DNA of 64,000 bases from Pedobacter sp. Lineage in GTDB: Bacteria; Bacteroidota; Bacteroidia; Sphingobacteriales; Sphingobacteriaceae. Under the pieces are notes generated by a model that worked only from the letters and a program-made list of their open reading frames with translations, had not been told where the DNA came from and made no database searches. Below, piece by piece: positions 9,061-17,509 of this stretch. Location: positions 62,001 through 126,000 of the forward strand of contig JAVHXV010000007.1 in NCBI GenBank assembly GCA_031119475.1. The letters run 5' to 3'. How positions within the stretch are numbered: position 1 is the stretch's first letter; each line of letters starts with the position of its first letter. The position numbers and the translations under genes are program-made.

Positions 9061-10053
9061 GTGAACGAGCAGTTAATCAGCGTACAAAATTTAACCAAAC
9101 AATATCAGGAAAGCCAGTCTTCTGGCATTAGTCAGGTAAGCTTTTCCATTCGCCGGGGCGACATTGTTGCTATTATTGGCGAGAGCGGAAGCGGAAAATC
9201 TACTTTGTTAAAATGCATGTATGGACTGGTGGCGCCAGACTCTGGGGAAGTACATTTTGCAGGAAAACGGGTATTGGGTCCACATGAGCAGCTTATTCCG
9301 GGGCATACCGAGATGAAAATGGTGACCCAGGATTTTTCCCTCAACATTTACGCAAAGGTGTACGATAATATTGCTGCCATGCTTTCCAATACCAATGTGG
9401 CCATCAAATTGCAACGGACGTTGGAGGTAATGGAACAACTGCATATCGGTCACCTTAAAGATAAAAAGATATCCGAGCTTAGTGGGGGAGAGCAGCAGCG
9501 TGTAGCCATTGCCAAAGCATTGGTGAGCAACATTCAGGTGCTTTTATTGGATGAACCTTTTAGCCAGGTAGATTCGCTGCTAAAAAATCAGTTACGTGCC
9601 GATATCAGGCGTTTGGCAAAGGAAACCGGATTAACGGTCGTGCTCGTTTCGCACGATCCCACAGATGGCTTATTTCTTGCAGACCAGTTACTGATCTTAA
9701 AGGATGGAATTTTGCTCCAAAATGATCATCCCACACAAGTATACGAACATCCTGTAAATTTATATACCGCAAAGATTTTGGGCAATGCTGTCCATTTGGA
9801 CGCACAAGATGCCCAATTGCTAGGAGTTAAAACGACCAAGCAGCAGGTGGTCTTCTATCCCGAATGGGTAGAACTCAAAAGCAGCTGGAATAGCAGGCGT
9901 TTTGAAGTAGTGGAAGTCTATTATAAAGGATTTTATGATGAGCTGTTATTGGAGAGAAATGGCGTGCAGATCCGCGCACTTCAGCTCAATACGGGAACAC
10001 ATAAAAAAAACGACCATATCCAGGCGAATATCAGTCGTTTTTTAGAGTTTTAA
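9061..10053 (+). CDS. Orphan ABC transporter ATPase with C-terminal extension
   Basis: 330 residues from a GTG at 9061; the frame is open further upstream, but that part is made of repeat sequence with no homology look. The nucleotide-binding domain is complete: Walker A GESGSGKST (40-48), Q-loop in VTQDFS, signature LSGGEQQRVAIAKAL, Walker B VLLLDEPFSQVD and switch His in VSHD. After about residue 225 comes a 100-residue tail like the regulatory TOBE-type domains of PotA/MalK/ModC-class importers. No permease or binding protein gene is adjacent, so substrate and partners are unknown. It is followed by a convergent lipoprotein gene without a clear terminator. Confidence 0.88.
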   Translation: MNEQLISVQNLTKQYQESQSSGISQVSFSIRRGDIVAIIGESGSGKSTLLKCMYGLVAPDSGEVHFAGKRVLGPHEQLIPGHTEMKMVTQDFSLNIYAKVYDNIAAMLSNTNVAIKLQRTLEVMEQLHIGHLKDKKISELSGGEQQRVAIAKALVSNIQVLLLDEPFSQVDSLLKNQLRADIRRLAKETGLTVVLVSHDPTDGLFLADQLLILKDGILLQNDHPTQVYEHPVNLYTAKILGNAVHLDAQDAQLLGVKTTKQQVVFYPEWVELKSSWNSRRFEVVEVYYKGFYDELLLERNGVQIRALQLNTGTHKKNDHIQANISRFLEF

Positions 10054-10105
10054 TCGTATTTAAATTGGGCGTTCAAGCCATCCAAAGCTAGAATATTTAG
10101 ATCAT

Positions 10106-10513
10106 TTATTCTGTAGATACCAGTACCACCTTGATCCTTACGTTGGCGGTCGGTTTGATCGGCGTCCTGTTCTGTAGGTCGGAACTCTGGATATCAATTG
10201 ATAATCCGCCAGGATAAACCTCATAACTATACGCATCTACATTGTATACAAAGGGTAACTGGATGTAACTGGCACCATTGTTATAAGAGATATACACCAA
10301 TGTACCTTCATTATCGATATGGTACTGATCGATCAAATTGATGTTCAGATCTGCCGAATAAGTTTGCCCATTTGTGCTCAAGATCCATTGGCTTGGTGTA
10401 ATGTCACGTACTACTGTAATGTTTGGTGTACTACCATTTACAATAGTGTCTTTTTTGCAAGACGCCAAACCTAGTGAGGCGACGCAAATTAATAGTAAAG
10501 TTAACTTTTTCAT
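10106..10513 (-). CDS. Small lipoprotein of unknown function
   Basis: 135 residues. A signal peptide with lipobox (LLLICVASLGLASC, lipid attachment at Cys19) is followed by Lys-Lys-Asp, so export to the outer-membrane periplasmic face or surface is likely. The mature part is beta-rich with Tyr, Asn and Ser and no Cys. It resembles the many short Bacteroidota lipoproteins without assigned role. The upstream 30 bases include CATGATAATCATG (10530-10542), a perfect inverted repeat with a one-base centre that could be an operator. The gene is convergent with the ABC ATPase gene. Confidence 0.8.
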   Translation of the reverse strand: MKKLTLLLICVASLGLASCKKDTIVNGSTPNITVVRDITPSQWILSTNGQTYSADLNINLIDQYHIDNEGTLVYISYNNGASYIQLPFVYNVDAYSYEVYPGGLSIDIQSSDLQNRTPIKPTANVRIKVVLVSTE

Positions 10514-10577
10514 GTTGTGTGTGTGTTTTCATGATAATCATGCAAAACTGCTGCCAGTTTCAAGAGGGTTGCCAGGG

Positions 10578-10640
10578 ATCAAGTATCAGGTATCAGGTAT
10601 CAAGTATCAAGTATCAGGTATCAAGTATCAGGTATCAAGT
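10578..10640. repeat. Heptanucleotide tandem array ATCAAGT / ATCAGGT, 9 copies
   Basis: Nine units in exact seven-base register, five ATCAAGT and four ATCAGGT, mixed. It lies between two minus-strand genes. A further heptad-like stretch (TTAACTA, CCAACTA, TCAATAC) follows at 10646-10666 and runs into the stop of the downstream-listed gene. Confidence 0.97.
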
Positions 10641-10660
10641 AAACCATTAACTACCAACTA

Positions 10661-11353
10661 TCAATACCCCATCATTTTTAATCCGTATCCATATACATCG
10701 TCGATTGTGCGTAAGCTGCCTTCGAAGGCAATGCCAGAGAGATACTGGGTGGCTAGCGTTTCCTTACGGAGCAATTTTTCTAATTTCCGTATGGATCGGT
10801 CAGATAGTTGCAGGTAGGCGGGGTGGATTAATTTCTGTTCGCTCAAAAGCATGGAGGCATCCCATGTCCTGGCTTCCATAGCGCCCATCGGCTTGTGCAG
10901 CCGAATTTCCCGAAGCGTTTGCCAGCTATCCCGCAGAACCAGTTCGCTGCCCGTGCTGATAAAATCCTTTATTTCTTTGTTCGAATTTCCGGTTAGCGTT
11001 GGAATGCTTCCCATGAGCAGCCCCATCCTAAAGGTAACTTTGGCTGCCAATTTTGGCCACCTGATCTTGCATCCCAAGCTATCGCACCTATGGCCATACC
11101 ATTTATAAAAATCGGCCCTTTCCCAAATGGTCTGGTAAGCGCAAAAGCCATTATTGCTTTGTAAGTTGACCTCATTGGCTATTTTCCACACTGCAGTCTG
11201 ATGTTTGCGGTCTGACCTGAGCCAGTTTCCATCTGTTCCATCATGTTTACCTGCTGGATTTTCTTTGAAGTAACATGCTCCAGAAGGATACTCTTTGCCG
11301 CAGAAAGCCAGAATAGGAATACACAACAAGACAGCGCTTAAGAATCTTATCAT
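10661..11353 (-). CDS. Secreted protein of unknown function
   Basis: 230 residues. The N-terminus (MIRFLSAVLLCIPILAFCGKEY) is a signal peptide; Cys18 could be a lipidation site but the preceding residues (ILAF) fit a lipobox poorly. The mature part contains several Trp and Cys residues (Cys at WYGHRCDSLGCKIRWPK and elsewhere) and a helical, Lys/Glu/Leu-rich C-terminal part ending YGYGLKMMGY. I do not recognise the family. The start lies directly next to two palindromes (11354-11381). The gene order with leuB upstream on the same strand allows read-through, but the 80-base gap suggests its own promoter. Confidence 0.65.
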   Translation of the reverse strand: MIRFLSAVLLCIPILAFCGKEYPSGACYFKENPAGKHDGTDGNWLRSDRKHQTAVWKIANEVNLQSNNGFCAYQTIWERADFYKWYGHRCDSLGCKIRWPKLAAKVTFRMGLLMGSIPTLTGNSNKEIKDFISTGSELVLRDSWQTLREIRLHKPMGAMEARTWDASMLLSEQKLIHPAYLQLSDRSIRKLEKLLRKETLATQYLSGIAFEGSLRTIDDVYGYGLKMMGY

Positions 11354-11381
11354 ACCTTAAGGTACGTGATTGCGCGCAATT
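11354..11381. promoter_or_regulatory. Two adjacent perfect 12-base palindromes, possible operator
   Basis: TACCTTAAGGTA (11354-11365) and ATTGCGCGCAAT (11370-11381) are both perfect palindromes with centres 16 bases apart, immediately upstream of the start codon of the secreted protein gene on the minus strand. Such paired symmetric sites can bind dimeric repressors; this is inference from symmetry only. Confidence 0.35.
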
Positions 11382-11433
11382 AGGTTGCGTGAAATAGCTT
11401 ACAGCGTTTTACAACTCCGCAAGCTATGCAATT

Positions 11434-12492
11434 TTAGATGTTTTTGGCTAGCCAATCGCCAACTTCACTGGTTTTATAGGCTTTGCCCTTTCCGGCCAAA
11501 TCTTCGGTCACAATCCCTTCGGTCAAAGATTTGTTCACTACTGTCCTGATCAGCTCTGCCTCCTCTTTTAATCCGAAAGCATCTTCAAACATCATTGCGG
11601 CCGAAAGCACGGTGGCTAACGGATTGGCAATATCTTTTCCAGCGGCCTGCGGATAAGAACCGTGAATAGGCTCGAAGAGTGAGGTGTGTACACCGATCGA
11701 GGCAGATGGCATAAGGCCCATGGAACCAGAGATCACTGAAGCCTCATCTGTAAGGATATCGCCAAAAAGATTTTCGGTAATGATCACATCGTATGAACTT
11801 GGCCATTGTACCAAGCGCATGGCTACAGCATCAACAAATTCATAGGTTACCTGTACTTCAGGAAAATCTTTTTCCATGTCCTGAACGGTTTCCCGCCATA
11901 GGCGTGATGATTCGAGTACGTTGGCCTTATCTACGCAGCAGAGTTTTTTGCCCCTGCCCATGGCCATCTCAAAGCCAAGTTTGGCCAGACGTTGAATTTC
12001 TGAACGGGTATAGGTACAGGTATCGAAAGCAGTGTTGCCATCATCTTTCCTTCCTCGCTCACCAAAATAAATTCCTCCGGTTAATTCCCTGAGGATAATC
12101 AGGTCTGTGCCTTCGATCCGTTCCCTTTTTAGTGGCGAATTATCAATTAAAGATGGAAAAGTAAATGTTGGGCGAACATTGGCATATAGACCTAATTTTT
12201 GGCGCATTTTTAGTAGCCCTTGTTCTGGTCGTACAGTTGCCTTTGGATCGTTATCAAAGCGGGGATGCCCAATCGCGCCGAACAATACGGCATCAGCTGC
12301 CATACAGATCTCATGCGTAGAGTCGGGATAAGGTTCTCCTACTTCATCTATGGCTGCTGCACCTGTAATTCCTGCAGTCCACACAATTTCATGGTTAAAT
12401 TTTTTAGCGATGGCATTCGATACTTTTACGGCCTGGTCAATTACTTCTGGACCAATTCCATCTCCTGCTAAAAGCGCGATATTCAGTTTCAT
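11434..12492 (-). CDS. leuB: 3-isopropylmalate dehydrogenase
   Basis: Oxidatively decarboxylates 3-isopropylmalate to 2-oxoisocaproate with NAD, the third step of leucine synthesis. The 352 residues have the family length: N-terminal IALLAGDGIGPEV, the substrate-binding Arg segment (RPEQGLLKMRQKLGLYANVRP, given here only in part as LRMRQKLGLYANVRP-like), the catalytic Tyr in TYTRSEI, Lys and Asp residues in DKANVLESSRLWRE, and the NAD-site motif EPIHGSYPQAAGKDIANP, 18 residues long. It is the last gene of the minus-strand ilv-leu run. If the LeuA-like gene upstream makes citramalate, this enzyme would also process methylmalate to 2-oxobutyrate. Confidence 0.96.
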   Translation of the reverse strand: MKLNIALLAGDGIGPEVIDQAVKVSNAIAKKFNHEIVWTAGITGAAAIDEVGEPYPDSTHEICMAADAVLFGAIGHPRFDNDPKATVRPEQGLLKMRQKLGLYANVRPTFTFPSLIDNSPLKRERIEGTDLIILRELTGGIYFGERGRKDDGNTAFDTCTYTRSEIQRLAKLGFEMAMGRGKKLCCVDKANVLESSRLWRETVQDMEKDFPEVQVTYEFVDAVAMRLVQWPSSYDVIITENLFGDILTDEASVISGSMGLMPSASIGVHTSLFEPIHGSYPQAAGKDIANPLATVLSAAMMFEDAFGLKEEAELIRTVVNKSLTEGIVTEDLAGKGKAYKTSEVGDWLAKNI

Positions 12493-12528
12493 GTTGTTAT
12501 TAATTAGTTTGAATGTTCTATATGTTTT

Positions 12529-12584
12529 TGTTCATTGTTCCTTGCTCTTTGTTCTATGTTCTATGCGCTCTGCCCAGTGCTCTT
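12529..12584. repeat. Degenerate heptanucleotide array (TGTTCTA-type), 8 units
   Basis: Eight consecutive units all beginning TG in a strict seven-base register (TGTTCAT, TGTTCCT, TGCTCTT, TGTTCTA, TGTTCTA, TGCGCTC, TGCCCAG, TGCTCTT). It fills the gap between the LeuA-like gene and leuB and ends 4 bases from the stop codon at 12588. Confidence 0.85.
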
Positions 12585-12587
12585 CTT

Positions 12588-14102
12588 CTATATAATATTC
12601 AGCATCTTTTGCGTCGCCTTGATGGCTGATACGGTCTGGTCTGAGTCGAGTCCACGGGTGATAAATATTTTGGCCTGTGTATCCCAGGTGATGATGGTCT
12701 CGCACAAGGCATCTGAATTACTTCCTGGGGCAATACGCACGGTATAATCAATCAAGGCTGGTAATTTCAGTTTCTTCTTGGTATAGACTTTGGTCAGTGC
12801 ATTCATAAAGGCATCGAACTGGCCATCACCTTGTGCATTGGCTTCAAATTGTTCACCTTCAATAGAGACAGCAATGGTAGCAGAAGGCCGTAAGCCCATG
12901 GCATTGGTCAATACATACGAATCTACAATGATCTTTTGTTCGTATAAACTACTATCGAGTACATCGGAGATGATATAGGGAAGGTCTTCTTTGGTAACGG
13001 TCTCTTTTTTGTCGCCCAATTCGATTACCCTTTGCGTTACTTTTTTCAGGTCTTCATCATTAAGTTTGAGGCCAAGTTCAAGCAGGTTTTTTTCAATATT
13101 TGCCTTTCCTGACGTCTTTCCCAAAGCATATTGTCTTTTTCTGCCAAAACGCTCAGGCAAGAGGTCATTGAAATAAAGGTTGTTCTTGTTATCGCCATCC
13201 GCATGGATGCCTGCTGTTTGCGTAAAAACGTTATCGCCAACAATGGGCTTATTGGTTGGTATCCTCACACCAGAAAAGGTTTCGACCAGTTTACTGACCT
13301 TATAGATCGATGATTCACGGACACTGATGTCAACTTCTTTAGCAAAATCCTTGATTACTGCGATTGCACTTGCCAAAGCGGCATTTCCTGCCCGTTCGCC
13401 CATTCCGTTGATGGTAAGGTGAAGGCCATTGATCCCTGCCTTTACAGCCTCCAGCACGTTGGCCGTACCCAGGTCATAGTCATTATGGGCATGGAAATCG
13501 AAGTGTGTGTCGGGATATTTTTCCAACAGCTCTGCAATAAACCTTTGGGTTTCAACAGGTGTTAAAATTCCCAGCGTATCTGGCAACAAAATTCTTTTTA
13601 CGTTTTGTGCCGCCAGGAAGTCAAGGAATTGGATCACATATTCAGGAGAGTTCCGCATGCCATTGCTCCAGTCCTCGAGGTAGACATTTGTGGCGATGCC
13701 ATTGCTTGTAGCAAGGTTGATGACGTGCCTGATTTCTTCAAAATGTTGTGCAGGGGTCTTTTTTAGCTGATGGGTCAGGTGATTTAGCGAACCTTTTGTC
13801 AATAAATTTTGAACCTTTACGCCAGCTTTGATCATCCAATCGATAGAGACCCCATTATCTACAAATGAAAGGACTTCAATCCGGTCGATGTGTCCATTTT
13901 CTTGGGCCCATTTGGTAATGGCCTGCACAGCCTGGAATTCACCATCAGACACACGTGCCGATGCCACTTCGACACGATCAACATGTAGTTCTTCAAGAAG
14001 CAGTTGACTGATCGTTAATTTTTCAGATATAGAAAACGACACGCCAGAGGTTTGCTCCCCATCGCGTAGTGTCGTGTCCATGATCTCTATTTTTCGTTTC
14101 AT
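12588..14102 (-). CDS. LeuA-family synthase with C-terminal regulatory domain; possible (R)-citramalate synthase
   Basis: 504 residues. The HMGL-like barrel carries the metal and base motifs of the DRE-TIM family ([12 protein letters not shown] at 9-20, FHAHNDYDLG, NGMGERAGN), and the last 130 residues form a LeuA-type allosteric dimer domain. It condenses acetyl-CoA with a 2-oxo acid. A separate LeuA (16298-17473) is coded in the same run and no threonine deaminase is present, so synthesis of citramalate from pyruvate, feeding isoleucine through LeuCD and LeuB, is a reasonable guess. 2-Isopropylmalate synthase with feedback control, or homocitrate-type chemistry, are alternatives. Sequence alone cannot settle the 2-oxo acid used. 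Confidence 0.85.
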   Translation of the reverse strand: MKRKIEIMDTTLRDGEQTSGVSFSISEKLTISQLLLEELHVDRVEVASARVSDGEFQAVQAITKWAQENGHIDRIEVLSFVDNGVSIDWMIKAGVKVQNLLTKGSLNHLTHQLKKTPAQHFEEIRHVINLATSNGIATNVYLEDWSNGMRNSPEYVIQFLDFLAAQNVKRILLPDTLGILTPVETQRFIAELLEKYPDTHFDFHAHNDYDLGTANVLEAVKAGINGLHLTINGMGERAGNAALASAIAVIKDFAKEVDISVRESSIYKVSKLVETFSGVRIPTNKPIVGDNVFTQTAGIHADGDNKNNLYFNDLLPERFGRKRQYALGKTSGKANIEKNLLELGLKLNDEDLKKVTQRVIELGDKKETVTKEDLPYIISDVLDSSLYEQKIIVDSYVLTNAMGLRPSATIAVSIEGEQFEANAQGDGQFDAFMNALTKVYTKKKLKLPALIDYTVRIAPGSNSDALCETIITWDTQAKIFITRGLDSDQTVSAIKATQKMLNII

Positions 14103-14113
14103 GATGTAGGTTC

Positions 14114-14160
14114 ACCGGTTTATAATGTGATTGCACCGATTTATAAGTGATTGCACAGAT
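14114..14160. repeat. Imperfect 20-21 base tandem repeat
   Basis: CCGGTTTATAATGTGATTGCA is repeated once as a 20-base version with one substitution and one deletion, then broken (CAGATTA). The unit is three heptads long, in line with the period-seven arrays elsewhere. It fills the leuD to LeuA-like gene gap. Confidence 0.75.
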
Positions 14161-14166
14161 TAATGA

Positions 14167-14763
14167 TTAAAATTTTTGCTGGTCAGCAAATTCCTGTATT
14201 TCCTGTTTAATGCTTTGCAGGTAGTCGATGTCATCGAAACCATTCAATAAGTTGTGTTTTTTATAAGGGCTGATGTCGAACGATTCTTTTTCGCCGGTAC
14301 TTAACAGGGTGATGGTCTGTTCTGGTAGATTTACTTCCAATGCTGTGCTGGGATCAGCGGCAATGGCTGTAAAGATCCGGTCTGCAAAAGCTGCACTGAC
14401 CTGCACTGGCAGTACGCCAATGTTTAGGCAGTTATTTTTGAAGATATCCGCAAAAAAGCTAGAAACCACACACCTGAAACCATAATCATACACAGCCCAG
14501 GCAGCATGTTCACGGGATGAACCAGAGCCAAAATTTTTGCCTCCTACTAGAATCTTGCCGCTGTAGATTGGGTTGTTCAATGCAAAATCTGGTTTTAAGC
14601 TATTGTCTGGATTAAATCTCCAGTCACGGAAAAGATTATCGCCAAAACCAACTCGTTCGGTAGCCTTTAAAAAACGGGCCGGGATGATCTGATCGGTATC
14701 TATGTTTTCAATTGGAAGTGGGACTGCGGTACTTTTTAGGATGTTAAATTTATCGTATGCCAT
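14167..14763 (-). CDS. leuD: 3-isopropylmalate dehydratase small subunit
   Basis: 198 residues, the swivel domain of isopropylmalate isomerase, which with LeuC interconverts 2- and 3-isopropylmalate. Family marks seen: N-terminal [14 protein letters not shown] (20-33), [21 protein letters not shown] with the substrate-binding GSSREH loop, and [10 protein letters not shown]. It follows leuC after 12 bases and should be translated from the same transcript. It could also serve the citramalate branch. Confidence 0.97.
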   Translation of the reverse strand: MAYDKFNILKSTAVPLPIENIDTDQIIPARFLKATERVGFGDNLFRDWRFNPDNSLKPDFALNNPIYSGKILVGGKNFGSGSSREHAAWAVYDYGFRCVVSSFFADIFKNNCLNIGVLPVQVSAAFADRIFTAIAADPSTALEVNLPEQTITLLSTGEKESFDISPYKKHNLLNGFDDIDYLQSIKQEIQEFADQQKF

Positions 14764-14775
14764 GTTAAATACTGA

Positions 14776-16182
14776 TTAAACGAGTTCTTCAATTAATGTG
14801 CGGGGATCGGTAACCTTTCCGGTTACGGCAGCCGCTGCGGCTACCAATGGACTGGCCAACAATGTTCTTGATCCAGGGCCTTGCCTGCCTTCGAAATTTC
14901 GGTTGGAGGTGCTTACGGCATATTTTCCTGCGGGGATCTTATCATCGTTCATGGCCAAACAAGCTGAACAGCCAGGTTGGCGTAGCGTAAATCCCGCCTC
15001 GGTGAAGATATCCAATAATCCTTCCTCCCTAATCTGGTTTTCAACAATGTGCGATCCTGGTACCAGCCAAACGGTCACGTCATCGGCTTTATGCTTACCT
15101 TTTACAATGGATGCAAATGCCCTGAAATCCTCAATGCGCCCATTGGTACAGCTGCCTACAAAAACGTAATCGACTTTTTTGCCGATCATCGAATCGCCTT
15201 CTGCAAAGCCCATGTAATCTAACGATTTCTCATAGGTTGCGGCACCACCTTCTACCTGTTCCGCATCAGGGATGTCCTGCGAAATGCCAATACCCATTCC
15301 AGGATTTGTTCCATAGGTGATCATGGGCTCGATGGTAGCGCCATCAAAATTAAATTCCTTATCGAATACTGCACCTTCATCTGTTTTCAAGGTCCGGTAG
15401 TAAGCTTCTGCACGCTCCCAAGCCTCGCCTTTCGGGCTAAATTCACGTCCTTTCACATAGTTGATCGTCGTTTCATCTGGTGCGATCATTCCACCGCGGG
15501 CACCCATTTCAATACTGAGGTTACAAACGGTCATCCTTCCTTCCATGCTCATGTTTTCAAACACGTTGCCAGCATATTCAACAAAATATCCTGTTGCACC
15601 AGAGGTAGTCAATTTTGAAATGATGAACAGTGCCACATCTTTTGGAGTTACGCCAAGGCCAAGTTTTCCACTTACATTGATGCGCATTTTTTTTGGTTTC
15701 GGCTGCATGATGCACTGTGTAGCCAATACCATTTCCACTTCTGATGTTCCGATACCAAATGCGATGGCCCCAAAGGCACCATGTGTAGAGGTATGCGAAT
15801 CGCCACAAACTATGGTAGATCCCGGCTGTGTAATACCATATTCTGGACCTACGACGTGTACAATTCCATTTTTTTGATGCCCTAAGCCCCAATGACTGAT
15901 GCCATGGGCTTTTGAGTTCGATTCAAGTGCGGCCAATTGATTGGCAGACAAAGGATCCGATACCGGCAAGTGCTGATTGATGGTCGGTGTGTTGTGATCT
16001 GCCGTTGCAAAAGTGCGTTCGGGATAGAGCACGCCAATTCCCCTGTTTTTCAGTCCAAGAAAAGCCACCGGGCTGGTTACTTCATGGATGAGGTGACGGT
16101 CGATAAAAAGTACATCAGGTCCGCCCTCTATTTTTCGCACCACATGTGCATCCCATACTTTATCAAATAGTGTATTACTCAT
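14776..16182 (-). CDS. leuC: 3-isopropylmalate dehydratase large subunit
   Basis: 468 residues from the ATG at 16182 ([15 protein letters not shown]); an upstream in-frame Met would add ten Asn/Lys/Pro-rich residues of no family look. The aconitase-type [4Fe-4S] subunit of isopropylmalate isomerase. Cluster ligands are expected in [14 protein letters not shown] and the GCSACLAMN segment; [14 protein letters not shown] and [12 protein letters not shown] are also family hallmarks. It lies between leuA and leuD in the minus-strand ilv-leu run. Confidence 0.97.
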   Translation of the reverse strand: MSNTLFDKVWDAHVVRKIEGGPDVLFIDRHLIHEVTSPVAFLGLKNRGIGVLYPERTFATADHNTPTINQHLPVSDPLSANQLAALESNSKAHGISHWGLGHQKNGIVHVVGPEYGITQPGSTIVCGDSHTSTHGAFGAIAFGIGTSEVEMVLATQCIMQPKPKKMRINVSGKLGLGVTPKDVALFIISKLTTSGATGYFVEYAGNVFENMSMEGRMTVCNLSIEMGARGGMIAPDETTINYVKGREFSPKGEAWERAEAYYRTLKTDEGAVFDKEFNFDGATIEPMITYGTNPGMGIGISQDIPDAEQVEGGAATYEKSLDYMGFAEGDSMIGKKVDYVFVGSCTNGRIEDFRAFASIVKGKHKADDVTVWLVPGSHIVENQIREEGLLDIFTEAGFTLRQPGCSACLAMNDDKIPAGKYAVSTSNRNFEGRQGPGSRTLLASPLVAAAAAVTGKVTDPRTLIEELV

Positions 16183-16297
16183 TTTATTCTTGTTTTGGTT
16201 TGGCGTTGGCATTTAGTGTTATCAAACGGCTAATGCTGCTGCCCAATTTAGTTCATTTTTGTATGCTATTACCGCTCCACGCTAATCGCTTCTCGCG

Positions 16298-17473
16298 CTA
16301 CGCTAAACGTTTGTCACTCAGTGTTTCGCTCATCATCGCGGTAAGGTCCTCATCGTTGATGTCCAGTTTACGGTCAGCTATCGTTAAGAAACGGTGATAG
16401 GCCTTGGCCAATTCTTCTTTGTTCAAGGCAAAACCTAGGCGTTCCAGGTGGAATTTCAAGGCATGGCGACCACTTCTGGCAGTAAGGACAATGCTGGCAT
16501 CAGGAAAGCCTACGTCTTCCGGCCTGATGATCTCATAGTTTTCGCGATTTTTCAAAAAGCCATCCTGATGGATACCAGAGCTATGGGCGAAAGCATTGCT
16601 GCCAACGATTGCCTTATTGGGCTGTACAGGCATCCGCATCTGCGAACTGACCATTCGACTCAATTCATAGAAATTTTTGGTATTGATGTTGGTATGCAGC
16701 CCTAACTCCTTATGGGTCTTTAAGATCATCACCACTTCTTCAATGGAAGTATTGCCCGCACGTTCGCCGATCCCATTGATGGTGCCTTCGATTTGTCTCG
16801 CCCCATTTTGTAGTCCTGCGATTGAATTTGCTGTGGCCAACCCAAGGTCGTTATGGCAGTGAACCGATATAATAGCCTGATCGATGTTCTGCACGTGGTC
16901 TTTCAAAAACTTGATTTTGCTGCCATATTGGTCTGGCAGGCAATAACCATTGGTGTCGGGGATATTAACCACGGTGGCTCCAGCCGCAATCACGGCTTCG
17001 ACCATGGTGGCCAAAAAGTTGATATCTGCGCGGCCGGCATCTTCTGCATAAAATTCGATGTCTTCTACAAATTTCTTGGCATATTTTACAGCATCAACCG
17101 CGCGTGCCAATATTTCTTCCCTCGTGCTGTTAAACTTATGCTTAATGTGCATGTCTGAAGACCCAATTCCGGTATGGATCCTTGGCCGCTTGGCATGTTG
17201 TAAAGCCGCAACGGCCGAGTCGATATCACCTTTGTTGGCGCGGGTAAGCGCACAGATGATCGGCTGGGAAACCGCTTTGGAAAGTTCAACAACACTCTGA
17301 AAGTCGCCGGGACTGGAGATGGGGAACCCTGCTTCGATGATATCTACACCCAAAGATTCGAGTTCCTTGGCGATTTCAATTTTTTCAGGAGTGGTCAATT
17401 GGCAACCAGGAACTTGTTCCCCATCACGTAAGGTGGTGTCAAAAACGTAAACTTTGTTCGGATCGTGTAACAT
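16298..17473 (-). CDS. leuA: 2-isopropylmalate synthase, short form without regulatory domain
   Basis: Condenses acetyl-CoA with 2-oxoisovalerate, the first committed step to leucine. The 391 residues cover the catalytic barrel ([13 protein letters not shown] at 11-23, [26 protein letters not shown]) and the linker region, but the about 110-130-residue C-terminal leucine-binding domain of classical LeuA is absent. This makes feedback by leucine through that domain unlikely and puts weight on transcriptional control. It starts 36 bases after the double ABC ATPase gene and heads leuA-leuC-leuD. Confidence 0.93.
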   Translation of the reverse strand: MLHDPNKVYVFDTTLRDGEQVPGCQLTTPEKIEIAKELESLGVDIIEAGFPISSPGDFQSVVELSKAVSQPIICALTRANKGDIDSAVAALQHAKRPRIHTGIGSSDMHIKHKFNSTREEILARAVDAVKYAKKFVEDIEFYAEDAGRADINFLATMVEAVIAAGATVVNIPDTNGYCLPDQYGSKIKFLKDHVQNIDQAIISVHCHNDLGLATANSIAGLQNGARQIEGTINGIGERAGNTSIEEVVMILKTHKELGLHTNINTKNFYELSRMVSSQMRMPVQPNKAIVGSNAFAHSSGIHQDGFLKNRENYEIIRPEDVGFPDASIVLTARSGRHALKFHLERLGFALNKEELAKAYHRFLTIADRKLDINDEDLTAMMSETLSDKRLA

Positions 17474-17509
17474 AATTTTAATGTTGATAATAACTTGAAT
17501 GGCTTGACA

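Noticed and set aside
10578..10640. Possible CRISPR-like repeat array
   Set aside because: Units are seven bases with no spacers and no cas genes nearby; it is a simple tandem array.
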